64,000 bases of DNA from Eoetvoesiella caeni (lineage in GTDB: Bacteria; Pseudomonadota; Gammaproteobacteria; Burkholderiales; Burkholderiaceae_B), in assembly GCF_003315175.1 (NCBI RefSeq), contig NZ_QNRQ01000005.1, forward strand, positions 1 to 64,000. The letters are read 5' to 3'. Shown here piece after piece: positions 57,157 through 64,000 of the stretch. How positions within the stretch are numbered: position 1 is the stretch's first letter; each line of letters starts with the position of its first letter. The notes beneath the pieces were generated by a model. It was not told where the DNA came from. It ran no database searches and was given only the letters and a program-made list of their open reading frames with translations. The translations under genes were made by a program, and so were the position numbers.

Positions 57157-57903
57157 CTACGACACGGTAACGACGCAAGAATCGGTCTTGGTCGGATCGT
57201 CCGTGCTTGTCGCTGTGATGGTCGCTGTAGTGGTGGTCGCGGTCAGCGCTTCAACCGCACCAGTTACCGCATTCACCGAAACCTCGGCAGGCACAGAGCT
57301 AGACCACGTCACGCCTTGATTGGCATTAGTGGGTAGCACCACGGATTCCAGGTCGTAGGTTTCGCCCACAGTCATGGCCAGAGTGGCCGGCACGACTTCT
57401 ACTGAAGTCACTGCTGGCGCATCCGGATCTGGAGTGTCGGTAACGATCAGACCGAAGTCGGACGCGGTAGCGCTGGCTTCCAGGCTGTACGTGGCCACGT
57501 CGTCGTAAGGCGCGCTGCGGCTCATGTTGGTGACCAGCATGAACGCAACGAACGTCAGGTCCGGGAACGTCATGCGCATCCAGGCCACTGGTTCGCCGCC
57601 GGTTGCCGTGGGATTGGCCACGTGCTTGGTCATTTCGATCAGGTTGGCCGAGCCGCTGCCGGATGCCTTGAGCGTGCCATCGCCGGAAATGGACAGGCTC
57701 TGAAACGTCGCAAGGTTCTCACGCAGCGCCCCTACCGAATCATCGGCAGTTCCGTCAGCGGTTTCCCATTCAAGGGTAAATTCCTTGGTCCGCATCGACC
57801 CAAAGCGCTTCCAATCGGCCTCAGCCGGCAACGCGTCGCCGCAGCCGATGAAGTATTCCAGGACCACGTCACGGCCCGTGTATTTCGTTTTATTGCATGC
57901 CAT
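57157..57903 (-). CDS. Major tail tube protein with C-terminal Ig-like domain
   Basis: A 248-residue tail tube protein. Residues about 1-155 form the tube domain (CNKTKYTGRDVVLEYFIGCGD, WKRFGSMRTKEFTLEWETADG); the rest is a BIG2-type Ig-like domain (VTSVEVVPATLAMTVGETYDLE, NQGVTWSSSVPAEVSVNA). Such add-on domains decorate the tail surface and may aid weak adsorption. It is a single gene flanked by neck and lipoprotein genes. Confidence 0.85.
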   Translation of the reverse strand: MACNKTKYTGRDVVLEYFIGCGDALPAEADWKRFGSMRTKEFTLEWETADGTADDSVGALRENLATFQSLSISGDGTLKASGSGSANLIEMTKHVANPTATGGEPVAWMRMTFPDLTFVAFMLVTNMSRSAPYDDVATYSLEASATASDFGLIVTDTPDPDAPAVTSVEVVPATLAMTVGETYDLESVVLPTNANQGVTWSSSVPAEVSVNAVTGAVEALTATTTTATITATSTDDPTKTDSCVVTVS

Positions 57904-57941
57904 TTGGTGGCCTCCAGAAAGTAAAAACCGCCCGGAGGCGG

Positions 57942-58310
57942 TCAGAAAAGCACTTCAAAATCGAGTGAGAACCATGCTCGGGTCTCGTTGGTGTAGCCTG
58001 GCCCGGTGGGCTCGCCGATAGCGCGCACCCGAGCCGCGCCACACGGGACTGAATCGCCCAGCGCGGCAAGCGCCAAGGCCTGCACGTCTGCCATGATCGC
58101 TGCCGCATGCTGCCGGCCATTGGCAGGCCCCAGCAGAATCACGCGAAACCGTGCGCGCCGGTCATCAACGTCTGGGCCTGGGCCGCCGTTCCCCTGAATA
58201 GCGCAAATTTTTGATTCTGCGATTCCAGGCCGATCCGTCCACATGCCCATGGAATAGACGTAGGCCGAGCCAAGCACGGCCTCGGCCCATTCCTTGAATT
58301 CGTTAAGCAT
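57942..58310 (-). CDS. Tail terminator protein
   Basis: A 122-residue protein (MLNEFKEWAEAVLGSAYVYSM, then RRARFRVILLGPANGRQHAA) that fits the tail terminator (lambda U-like) group by size and position before the tube gene. It caps the tail tube and joins it to the head. It overlaps the gp10-like gene by 8 bp. Confidence 0.7.
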   Translation of the reverse strand: MLNEFKEWAEAVLGSAYVYSMGMWTDRPGIAESKICAIQGNGGPGPDVDDRRARFRVILLGPANGRQHAAAIMADVQALALAALGDSVPCGAARVRAIGEPTGPGYTNETRAWFSLDFEVLF

Positions 58311-58701
58311 TGCGGTAGTTCCGTTTCAAGATGGCGGGGATGGCCGGCTTGATCTCGTCAAAGCCTTTGGAAAGAAACTCCCGCTCGGCGTTCGGGTCCC
58401 AGTAATCGCCATTTCCGCTCTTGCGCGGCTGGCCCGCCAGGGTTCCGGGTGCTTCGTGCACGGCAGAGGCATACTCCGCTGTGTAGCCTATATGGCCGGA
58501 CACTTTGCCCTTGTTCTGTTCAATTTGCGGCGCATACTGGCTGTTGATCAGATTCGACGTGTCAATCGGCGTCATGGTCGCTGCCATTGCGCCGCCCTGC
58601 GATAGGATTTCGTACACGGCCCCTTCCGATACTTGGCCGGCGATGCGCTCCACCGTGCGACGATAGCTCTTGCGCACGCGCTCTATTCCCTTTGCAGGCA
58701 T
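58303..58701 (-). CDS. HK97 gp10-like neck protein
   Basis: A 132-residue protein resembling HK97 gp10-family head-tail components (KSYRRTVERIAGQVSEGAVYE, IDTSNLINSQYA, VSGHIGYTAEYASAVHEAPGT). The YAxxVxxG-type signature is visible as YASAVHEAPG. It belongs to the neck gene cluster. Confidence 0.78.
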   Translation of the reverse strand: MPAKGIERVRKSYRRTVERIAGQVSEGAVYEILSQGGAMAATMTPIDTSNLINSQYAPQIEQNKGKVSGHIGYTAEYASAVHEAPGTLAGQPRKSGNGDYWDPNAEREFLSKGFDEIKPAIPAILKRNYRNA

Positions 58702-58703
58702 GG

Positions 58704-59051
58704 CTATGTCACCAGCTTAAAGTCGGGGCTATCGGGCTCGCCAAGGCTGGACATATCCCAGCCGGTCACAGCCCGGATCTCTTCCCAACCATCGGATCCA
58801 TCGAACATGATCATGTCCAGATACTTGGGGCGTTTATCTTCGGTAAAGATGATGTGCTTGGAGACGAACTCAGCGCCACGCGCGCCGGATTGACCGCCAG
58901 TCTCGCGTACCTGCTCCGAGTCCGCGGTCCATGTGCAGGCAATCGTGTACTCAGGGCCGTACACGGTTGCACCGGTCCAGTCGTCCAAAGATACGAATGG
59001 CTTGACCGTTGCCGTGTTCTGATAACTCCATCTAGCGACAGCGCTGCACAT
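58704..59051 (-). CDS. Putative head-tail joining protein, 115 aa
   Basis: A 115-residue protein (CSAVARWSYQNTATVKPFVS, then VYGPEYTIACTWTADSEQVR). It sits between the gp10-like gene and the connector-like gene; similar small beta proteins serve as head-tail stoppers. No diagnostic motif is visible. Confidence 0.65.
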   Translation of the reverse strand: MCSAVARWSYQNTATVKPFVSLDDWTGATVYGPEYTIACTWTADSEQVRETGGQSGARGAEFVSKHIIFTEDKRPKYLDMIMFDGSDGWEEIRAVTGWDMSSLGEPDSPDFKLVT

Positions 59052-59099
59052 AGTCTGCGTCCATTAAAAAACCCGCCGAAGCGGGCCATTCCTATTTTC

Positions 59100-59771
59100 C
59101 TACGCAACTCGCACATAGGATCGTCCATGCTTTATATGGTTGATTGCCCCTATGGACACTCCATACGCCTCGGCTATCGAAGCCATCGTTCTTCCTTCTG
59201 CGAGCAAAGCCCTGACCTGCCTGACCTGATCGTCCGTCAGTTTCGCGTGCGGCGGCGTGATGCCATACATAGGGTTCTTTTCCCCTTTCCGCATTTCAGA
59301 CAATAGAGCCTTGAGGCGCTCAGGCTGCTTTCTTCCATACGCCGGGTTGGCTGGACCTTTTACGCCAAACCAATAATTCTTTTCCCCGCTTCTGGCTTCT
59401 GACATTTTTCGACGCGCTTCCTCTGAGGGAACGACGCCGGAACTGTCTATGGCGCTTGCTGATATGTTGTAGCTGGGCTTGAAGCTGTCCAGGTATTGCT
59501 GTTCAGCCGCATATATTTCAGCCCTTGAGCCTAAAACAATCTTGAGAAGCAGAAACTCGAAAGCCGCCTCCCCGTATTCCCCCCAAGCATTTCTAAGCCT
59601 TGAGCTTCCATGAGTTCCTTTGCTTAACTGGTACTTATGTACCGCCCATCTGTTTCTTATATTCTTGGAAGACCCAACATAGAAGTCTCCCGTCACTCGA
59701 TTTCGTATAGCGTAAACACCAGAAATCAGATATTCATCACTTTCAACGTGATGTAAAATTGGCGTAGCCAT
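59100..59771 (-). CDS. GIY-YIG homing endonuclease with NUMOD3 motifs
   Basis: A 223-residue freestanding endonuclease. The GIY-YIG nuclease domain has SGVYAIRN (about 17-24) and YVGSS (31-35) with the arginine at 40 and a later Glu in EFLLLKI. Two NUMOD3-like segments (EARRKMSEARSGEKNYWFG, NPAYGRKQPERLKALLSEM) and a C-terminal helix-turn-helix (GRTMASIAEAYGVSIGAINHI) provide DNA binding. It is inserted between neck genes, with flanking spaces of 49-109 bp. Start at 59771. Confidence 0.9.
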   Translation of the reverse strand: MATPILHHVESDEYLISGVYAIRNRVTGDFYVGSSKNIRNRWAVHKYQLSKGTHGSSRLRNAWGEYGEAAFEFLLLKIVLGSRAEIYAAEQQYLDSFKPSYNISASAIDSSGVVPSEEARRKMSEARSGEKNYWFGVKGPANPAYGRKQPERLKALLSEMRKGEKNPMYGITPPHAKLTDDQVRQVRALLAEGRTMASIAEAYGVSIGAINHIKHGRSYVRVA

Positions 59772-59879
59772 GCTGTCATTCCTCCAATGAATGATGTTGT
59801 GGTTAGAGCCCGCACGGTGTTGACGCACTTTGCGGGCTCGTCCATTTTACCTCATTGCTGAGCAGATAAACAGTATTGG

Positions 59880-60278
59880 CTACGAGCCCTCGCAAAAGCG
59901 CCCGCCCTTGCCGATCCAGATACCGCCGTGGGCCACGGCTGTCGGGTCTGGAGGAACAAGGCCAGTCGCACAACCGTAGGTATCCAGGCCGCGAAGCAGA
60001 CCCATAAGACTGCGCCAGCGATCAGCAAACGCCATATAGCGGAACGACTGCGAGGCCCCCGATGGGGCGGTCTGGCTACTGATGTAGCGGTCGCCCTGGC
60101 CCAAAGCCATCAAGCCCAGCAAGTAGCACTGAATCAACAGCGCCACGGCGGGCGAATAGTGCTCGGCCAGGCAATCGTTTATGGTGTTGGCCTGCTCAAC
60201 GAGCGCGGCCAGGATGAAATCAGGCAGATTGACGCCCACGCTCGCCAGATACTCGGCGGCTTGCTCGGTTGTGATCAT
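59880..60278 (-). CDS. Putative head-tail connector, 132 aa
   Basis: A 132-residue helical protein (MITTEQAAEYLASVGVNLPD, then LIQCYLLGLMALGQGDRYISSQTAPSGA in two parts). Its N-terminal helix-loop fold and position after the capsid genes suggest a connector or adaptor (gp6-like). It starts at 60278 after the 112-aa gene. Confidence 0.65.
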   Translation of the reverse strand: MITTEQAAEYLASVGVNLPDFILAALVEQANTINDCLAEHYSPAVALLIQCYLLGLMALGQGDRYISSQTAPSGASQSFRYMAFADRWRSLMGLLRGLDTYGCATGLVPPDPTAVAHGGIWIGKGGRFCEGS

Positions 60279-60348
60279 GTCTGAACCCAGAAATAGGTAC
60301 GGCCCCACCATGAGGCAGGGCCGTTAAAAAGCCACCCGAAGGTGGCGG

Positions 60349-60687
60349 TTACTTGCCTTTCGGCGTTGCTTTGGGCTTGTCGGACGTTGCGTCCGGCGTT
60401 GCTGGCGTCAAAGACGCAGTTTCAGCGACTTCGCTTGCAATGAGGCTTTCGACCTCTGCCCGGGCCGCATCGATGATGGCCTGGCCCTCGGCTTTAGCCG
60501 CATCGATGATGGATTGCGCCTCTGCCCGGGCCGCATCAAGCACCTTGGCCGCGGCATCCGATTCCTTCGGCGCACCTTCGCTCACCAACATGACATTGGC
60601 ACGCAACGCAGGATGAACCTCTTTCAAGGTCACGATCTGCCCCATTGCCACGCCGAACCACGGGCGGACTACTTGGTATTTAGCCAT
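60349..60687 (-). CDS. Capsid-associated coiled-coil protein, 112 aa
   Basis: A 112-residue protein starting MAKYQVVRPWFGVAMGQIVT with tandem helical repeats DAARAEAQSIIDAAKAEGQ and IIDAARAEVESLI, followed by a low-complexity Pro/Thr/Lys tail. The repeat is also visible in the DNA (GCCGCATCGATGATGG copies, 60465-60535). It may be a minor head protein or an assembly partner; function unknown. Confidence 0.6.
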   Translation of the reverse strand: MAKYQVVRPWFGVAMGQIVTLKEVHPALRANVMLVSEGAPKESDAAAKVLDAARAEAQSIIDAAKAEGQAIIDAARAEVESLIASEVAETASLTPATPDATSDKPKATPKGK

Positions 60688-60697
60688 TTCACCCTCC

Positions 60698-61768
60698 TTA
60701 TGTTAGGTCAGCGCCGTACACAACACCCGACAGGCCGTCGTCATCCCTCTTGACCTGGATACCCATGGCCGCGAGGATCTGGAAGTTGTAGTTGGTGTTG
60801 GGCAGCGGACGCGGTAGCGGCATCGTGCCTGTGGTCATGCCTACCAGCGGTGTAACCACATCCTGACGGCGCTCGTAGCCAAGGAACTCGTTGCCCGTGA
60901 GCGCGTAGGTCATCTTGATCTGCTTGACTGGCGCGAAAGGCAGAATGGCATTGAGCACGTTGCCGCTGATGACGCCGTTGACCACGTACGGCTGGGCCAA
61001 GTTCGCCCAAATTTCGGGCGATACCCAAAGGACGTCATAAGCGACGACCTTATTGGTGCGCGCGGTCTGGCCGAATGCGCCAGTTCCAAAGAACGCGATG
61101 ATTTGCGCTGCTGTGGCCGTGGTCAGATTGATGCCCGCCCCGCCGGCGCCCAGGTCGATCTTGACCGTATTGCGGTGGTTGCGCAGACCTTGCGCAGGGT
61201 AATTCTGGACTTGAACGTTGGCGCTACCGTCCAGCGTATAGGCAACAATCTTCTTGTTGAACTTGCGCATTTTGGCTTCTTGCGAATCCAGCACCAGATC
61301 GATTCCGACCGTTTGCAGGCCGGCCGCGTGGCGCCAGTTCACGCCGAACCCGGCGGAGAACACCGGGATCGGGTCGCCGTCGCTGCCATAGTCGGTGTGG
61401 TCGAACGAGTACGGCGCCTGACCGTCCAGGCTGACCGATACGTCGTCGGCGATATCTCCAACCACGTTGTACAGTTTGGCCGTTTTGCCCACCGACAGCA
61501 CGGTCTGAATGCCCATTAGATCGTTGACAATCTCCATGCCAACTTCTTGATCACGCAGTTGGATGATTTGGCGGTCAACGTCGGCCCAGAAGTCACGGCC
61601 CAGGCCGGCGACGGCGTTGCAGGCGATCTGTTCGGGGGTCATGGTCGCGCGATATGCGTTGACCATCATGGCTTGCTGGGAATTGAACTGATTGCGGTTT
61701 GCCCACAGCTCTGTCCAATGACCACGCATGCGGCTGTTCGCGGCCAGCGTTTCAGGGGTAAAAAACAT
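60698..61768 (-). CDS. Major capsid protein
   Basis: A 356-residue capsid protein with an HK97-like or DUF6260-type fold (TPETLAANSRMRGHWTELW at the N-terminus; RDQEVGMEIVNDLMGI; NFQILAAMGIQVKRDDDGL near the C-terminus). It directly follows the decoration gene. GC-rich, single start ATG at 61768 with AGGAGCC upstream. Confidence 0.88.
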   Translation of the reverse strand: MFFTPETLAANSRMRGHWTELWANRNQFNSQQAMMVNAYRATMTPEQIACNAVAGLGRDFWADVDRQIIQLRDQEVGMEIVNDLMGIQTVLSVGKTAKLYNVVGDIADDVSVSLDGQAPYSFDHTDYGSDGDPIPVFSAGFGVNWRHAAGLQTVGIDLVLDSQEAKMRKFNKKIVAYTLDGSANVQVQNYPAQGLRNHRNTVKIDLGAGGAGINLTTATAAQIIAFFGTGAFGQTARTNKVVAYDVLWVSPEIWANLAQPYVVNGVISGNVLNAILPFAPVKQIKMTYALTGNEFLGYERRQDVVTPLVGMTTGTMPLPRPLPNTNYNFQILAAMGIQVKRDDDGLSGVVYGADLT

Positions 61769-61780
61769 AGTCCTGGCTCC

Positions 61781-62224
61781 TTATGCCACAGTTACGGAAG
61801 AGGCGCGAGCGCGAATGCGGATGAAATCCACCGCAGTCGTGGTTACGTCGTCCTGGATATAGCCGATCACCGAATAGGTGCCGGCTGCCGCTGGTACCGG
61901 GATCGCGAGGCCGCTAGCCGAAACCGTGACAGCCTGATCCTTTTTATAGGTCCCGGCCGCCATACGGACCGCGAACTCGCGGCCTTCTTCCAGATAGTTG
62001 CCGATGGCCGAGTGGTCTGCGGGGATCTGATCCTCGATGCCCAGGCCTTCGTGATGGGCGCAGTCGATGATGTACATCCGGCCCGCCACAGCGGCGGATT
62101 GGGCGAACTTGTCGCTGCCGTTGATCACGGCGAAGGTGCCGGGATAGGTAGCAGCCGCAAGCAGCCGCGTTTCCGTCTTGAAGAGGGATTTGCCGTCAAT
62201 GTTGACGCGACGATAGCGTGCCAT
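61781..62224 (-). CDS. Head decoration protein
   Basis: A 147-residue protein (MARYRRVNIDGKSLFKTETR, then KKDQAVTVSASGLAIPVPAAAG) matching small phage head decoration proteins, encoded before the major capsid gene as in related siphophages. It presumably binds capsid threefold or twofold sites and stabilises the shell. It is 2 bp from the protease/scaffold gene. Confidence 0.75.
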   Translation of the reverse strand: MARYRRVNIDGKSLFKTETRLLAAATYPGTFAVINGSDKFAQSAAVAGRMYIIDCAHHEGLGIEDQIPADHSAIGNYLEEGREFAVRMAAGTYKKDQAVTVSASGLAIPVPAAAGTYSVIGYIQDDVTTTAVDFIRIRARASSVTVA

Positions 62225-62226
62225 GA

Positions 62227-62577
62227 TTACTTACCTCCGAAGTAGGTTGCGGGGTCGGGCGCGCCGGTCTCGGCCTGCTCTTGGCCGGAGTTGCCCGCCA
62301 AAGGAGCGGCGGTGCCCAGCGACTTGTACATCGCTTCCAGCGCATCGCCGGACAAGGCATTGGCAACTACTTCGCCATGCTTCTCGGCTACGGCCTTGCG
62401 CTTTTCAACTTCCTCGGCTCGGGCGTTGGCCGTCAGCGAGTCGGATAGCGCCGTTTGATTGGCCTGCAATGCCGCAACGGCATCCGTCAGGGGCTTGAGC
62501 TGCTCCGCCACATTGGCAGCAACAGCAGCGCCGACATCAGTGACGAGGCCGGCCTTTTCTTCAGGGGTTAGAGGCAT
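62227..62577 (-). CDS. Possible internally initiated scaffold protein (in-frame)
   Basis: An in-frame ATG at 62577 (Met321 of the long protein) is preceded by GGAGGGCGAT, a near-ideal ribosome-binding site, giving a 116-residue scaffold starting MPLTPEEKAG. Lambda C/Nu3 and other phages use this layout. Predicted, not demonstrated. Confidence 0.45.
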   Translation of the reverse strand: MPLTPEEKAGLVTDVGAAVAANVAEQLKPLTDAVAALQANQTALSDSLTANARAEEVEKRKAVAEKHGEVVANALSGDALEAMYKSLGTAAPLAGNSGQEQAETGAPDPATYFGGK

Positions 62578-63537
62578 ATCGCCCTCCATGGTTTTATCAG
62601 GCCGGGCCTGATGGTTGAAAATCTTCTTAACGCTGTTGGCAATCATCGCCACCCAGGACTCCTGGCGGACAACAGCGGCACCGGAATCGCCGAATACGAT
62701 CTTGCCGCCTTCCGTGGTGTAGCCATAGACCTCGGCTACTCCGCCATTGCGCACGATGATGGCTTGGGTATCGGTAAAGTCGGCTATCCACGCATAGTCA
62801 TCGCCGCCCGGGGCGAAACGCTCCTTGGCGGCCCGATCCAGGCGCTGCTCACGTTCACGGTAGGACTCGCCCACCAGTGCGCCTGAGTTCGCCGCCAGTG
62901 GCTTGGCCTGGTCAGCATTGACCATGAGTCCGACGCCCTGCTCTGGGGTAGCCGCGCCCACTTCATTCAGTAGGATGGCATCGTGATCCATGCCGTTGAT
63001 CTTGGCGACCCATTCCGCGCCGGCGGCTTTCTGCTCTTCGTTGGGCTCGATCTCTTGGAGAAACACAGCCACGCTGGTATGGATGGGCGGCACGTCTTCG
63101 CCCTTTTCCAGCGCTTCAACACGTTCCAGCAACTCGCGGCCTTGTTCGGTACGGCCTGCGACCTCGATATCTACCCACTTTTCCAGATAGACCCGATTGC
63201 CGGATTTCTTGACGTTGCGGTTGAATGCCCCGGCATAGCCCACATTGATGCCCTCGGGGCTGAAGGCGGACACGAACTTGCCATCGACCGTGGGGTGGCC
63301 GAGCGGGGCCAGCGTGCCCTCCAGGCCCTGATAGTGGGCATCGATCTCGCTGGCCGGGTACAGGCCGCCGTTCATAATGACGTTGGCAGGCAGCGTATAG
63401 CTGGGTAGCACCCAGTGCTCGCGCCCGTTGTGCGTAATCTTGCGGATTTGCTTGGCGTTGACTTGCGTCGTGACATTGACTTGCACTTGGTCGACATCGC
63501 CGCGGTTGACCCGCAACGTGACTTTGTTTGTTTTCAT
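62227..63537 (-). CDS. Capsid maturation protease with scaffold domain (DUF2213-like)
   Basis: A 436-residue fusion. Residues about 1-210 resemble DUF2213-type prohead proteases (PLGHPTVDGKFVS with His81, HTSVAVF with a Ser near 155). The C-terminal 120 residues are an Ala/Glu-rich helical scaffold (EEKAGLVTDVGAAVAANVAEQ, NARAEEVEKRKAVAEKHGE) ending near TYFGGK. A strong internal ribosome-binding site precedes Met321 (see separate entry), so the scaffold may also be made alone. Confidence 0.78.
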   Translation of the reverse strand: MKTNKVTLRVNRGDVDQVQVNVTTQVNAKQIRKITHNGREHWVLPSYTLPANVIMNGGLYPASEIDAHYQGLEGTLAPLGHPTVDGKFVSAFSPEGINVGYAGAFNRNVKKSGNRVYLEKWVDIEVAGRTEQGRELLERVEALEKGEDVPPIHTSVAVFLQEIEPNEEQKAAGAEWVAKINGMDHDAILLNEVGAATPEQGVGLMVNADQAKPLAANSGALVGESYREREQRLDRAAKERFAPGGDDYAWIADFTDTQAIIVRNGGVAEVYGYTTEGGKIVFGDSGAAVVRQESWVAMIANSVKKIFNHQARPDKTMEGDMPLTPEEKAGLVTDVGAAVAANVAEQLKPLTDAVAALQANQTALSDSLTANARAEEVEKRKAVAEKHGEVVANALSGDALEAMYKSLGTAAPLAGNSGQEQAETGAPDPATYFGGK

Positions 63538-63540
63538 GGC

Positions 63541-64000
63541 CTATTCCTTGGCCCAAGGGCCTTTGCCTTTCTTTTTCATGACGTCATAGTTCTTACGCGC
63601 ACGTGCCTGGATACCAGGCACCAGCGGCTTACCGTCGTCATCCACTAAAACCTCTGTCTGGGCGCATTTGCAGTTATTTCCGTTACCATCTTTGCTGTAC
63701 CAATCGCGCACCTCGCCTGAAGTGAAAAGTTTCGCGTGGCGCGCTGCGTGCGTAATGCGCGTCGTCGGACTGAGCGCGGATATATGCATCAATTTGGATT
63801 GCACGCCGTAATCTTCTTCGGCCTGGTCCTTTTCATCCCAACGTGCCCGGCGCAAGGCCATGGGTATCTCCGCTCGAGCAATGTTTCGAGCTCGACCGGC
63901 ACTTATACCTTCCGATTGGCTTGTGAGTTCCTTGGCAATAACGGTCGGGTTCTTGCCGCGACCAATGCCATCGGCCAGAATACGGCCCATCCTGGCCTTT
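63541..64000 (-). CDS. Phage minor head protein (MuF-like), C-terminal part
   Basis: The C-terminal 150 codons of a minor head protein (ARNIARAEIPMALRRARWDEK, SALSPTTRITHAARHAKLFT, NCKCAQTEVLVDDDGK) as in SPP1 gp7/Mu F proteins. The frame is open to the window edge, so the portal-proximal N-terminus is outside. It is 4 bp from the protease gene. Confidence 0.8.
   Translation of the reverse strand, partial: KARMGRILADGIGRGKNPTVIAKELTSQSEGISAGRARNIARAEIPMALRRARWDEKDQAEEDYGVQSKLMHISALSPTTRITHAARHAKLFTSGEVRDWYSKDGNGNNCKCAQTEVLVDDDGKPLVPGIQARARKNYDVMKKKGKGPWAKE

Larger units (their letters stand above)
43249..64000. mobile_element. Prophage (siphovirus-like), late-gene half
   Basis: Contiguous head, neck, tail, host-recognition and lysis genes in the standard order, almost all on the minus strand, from the minor head protein at the window edge to spanins near the tRNA-Cys. 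The left boundary is inferred: phage-type small genes begin at 43491, just after the tRNA. Direct repeats AGTCCGCAAAA (43288-43298 and 43307-43317) follow the tRNA but their role is unknown. The integrase, repressor and terminase are outside the window. Confidence 0.9.

Noticed and set aside
1-64000. CRISPR array
   Set aside because: No regularly spaced repeats with unique spacers were seen anywhere in the window; all repeats noted are palindromes, direct pairs or leader hairpins.

Overview
The window looks like the chromosome of a GC-rich betaproteobacterium, probably Burkholderiales/Alcaligenaceae. This rests on gene content, GC-rich codon use and a tRNA-Gly-type attachment site; no taxonomic marker gene is present. 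Three blocks are visible: the right part of an integrative conjugative element (about 1-30506), a stretch of ordinary chromosome (about 30507-43248), and the late half of a siphovirus-like prophage beginning next to a tRNA-Cys gene (about 43249 to the window end).

Block 1 is an ICE of the ICEclc/PAGI-2/PFGI-1 family, read right to left on the minus strand. From its right end it carries a maintenance module (AlpA-like regulator, ParA, a HicA-like protein, ParB) and a replication/processing module (DUF2857, STY4528-type replication protein, TIGR03761 protein, DUF3158, SSB, topoisomerase III). A long chain of small conserved ICE genes follows (orphan cytosine methyltransferase, DUF5983, DUF3085, DUF3577/STY4534, DUF3275, an N6-adenine methyltransferase and an SNF2-like helicase), then the start of the PilL conjugation operon. 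Between helicase and pilL sits lower-GC cargo: a Gabija-type antiphage pair (OLD-nuclease GajA and UvrD-like GajB) and a convergent CoiA-like nuclease. The right boundary is fixed by a 16-bp copy of the tRNA-Gly 3' end directly followed by a strong terminator. An outward-facing sigma70-type promoter lies just inside it, as expected for a promoter that would drive the integrase after circularisation.

The ICE backbone is rich in unexplained nucleic-acid structure. Four intergenic regions carry the same three-hairpin motif with compensatory base changes. Many genes have a terminator-like hairpin just ahead of their ribosome-binding site. Three near-identical palindromes lie in the gaps of the replication module. 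The STY4528 replication gene contains a perfect DnaA box and six CTTCGGA half-sites arranged as palindromes, which looks like an embedded origin.

Block 2 is housekeeping and accessory chromosome: DUF2062 membrane protein, a LysR remnant, a YcaQ/AlkX-type DNA glycosylase, an SOS-boxed radical SAM protein, ParDE, an epimerase-like protein, a PEP-mutase-superfamily protein, an Hsp15-like RNA-binding protein, a LysR regulator, glutathionyl-hydroquinone reductase, WrbA and pirin (divergent around an operator-like dyad), a DMT transporter, and a BrnTA pair with a frameshifted toxin.

Block 3 reads mostly right to left: minor head protein, protease/scaffold, decoration protein, major capsid, neck genes interrupted by a GIY-YIG endonuclease, tail tube, tape measure, tail tip, TipJ-like protein, two paralogous beta-helix spikes, then holin, SAR-type lysozyme and nested Rz/Rz1 spanins. 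A plus-strand lipoprotein is inserted between tail tube and tail chaperone genes. Four small plus-strand genes occupy the end next to tRNA-Cys. The prophage integrase and the far ends of both elements lie outside the window.
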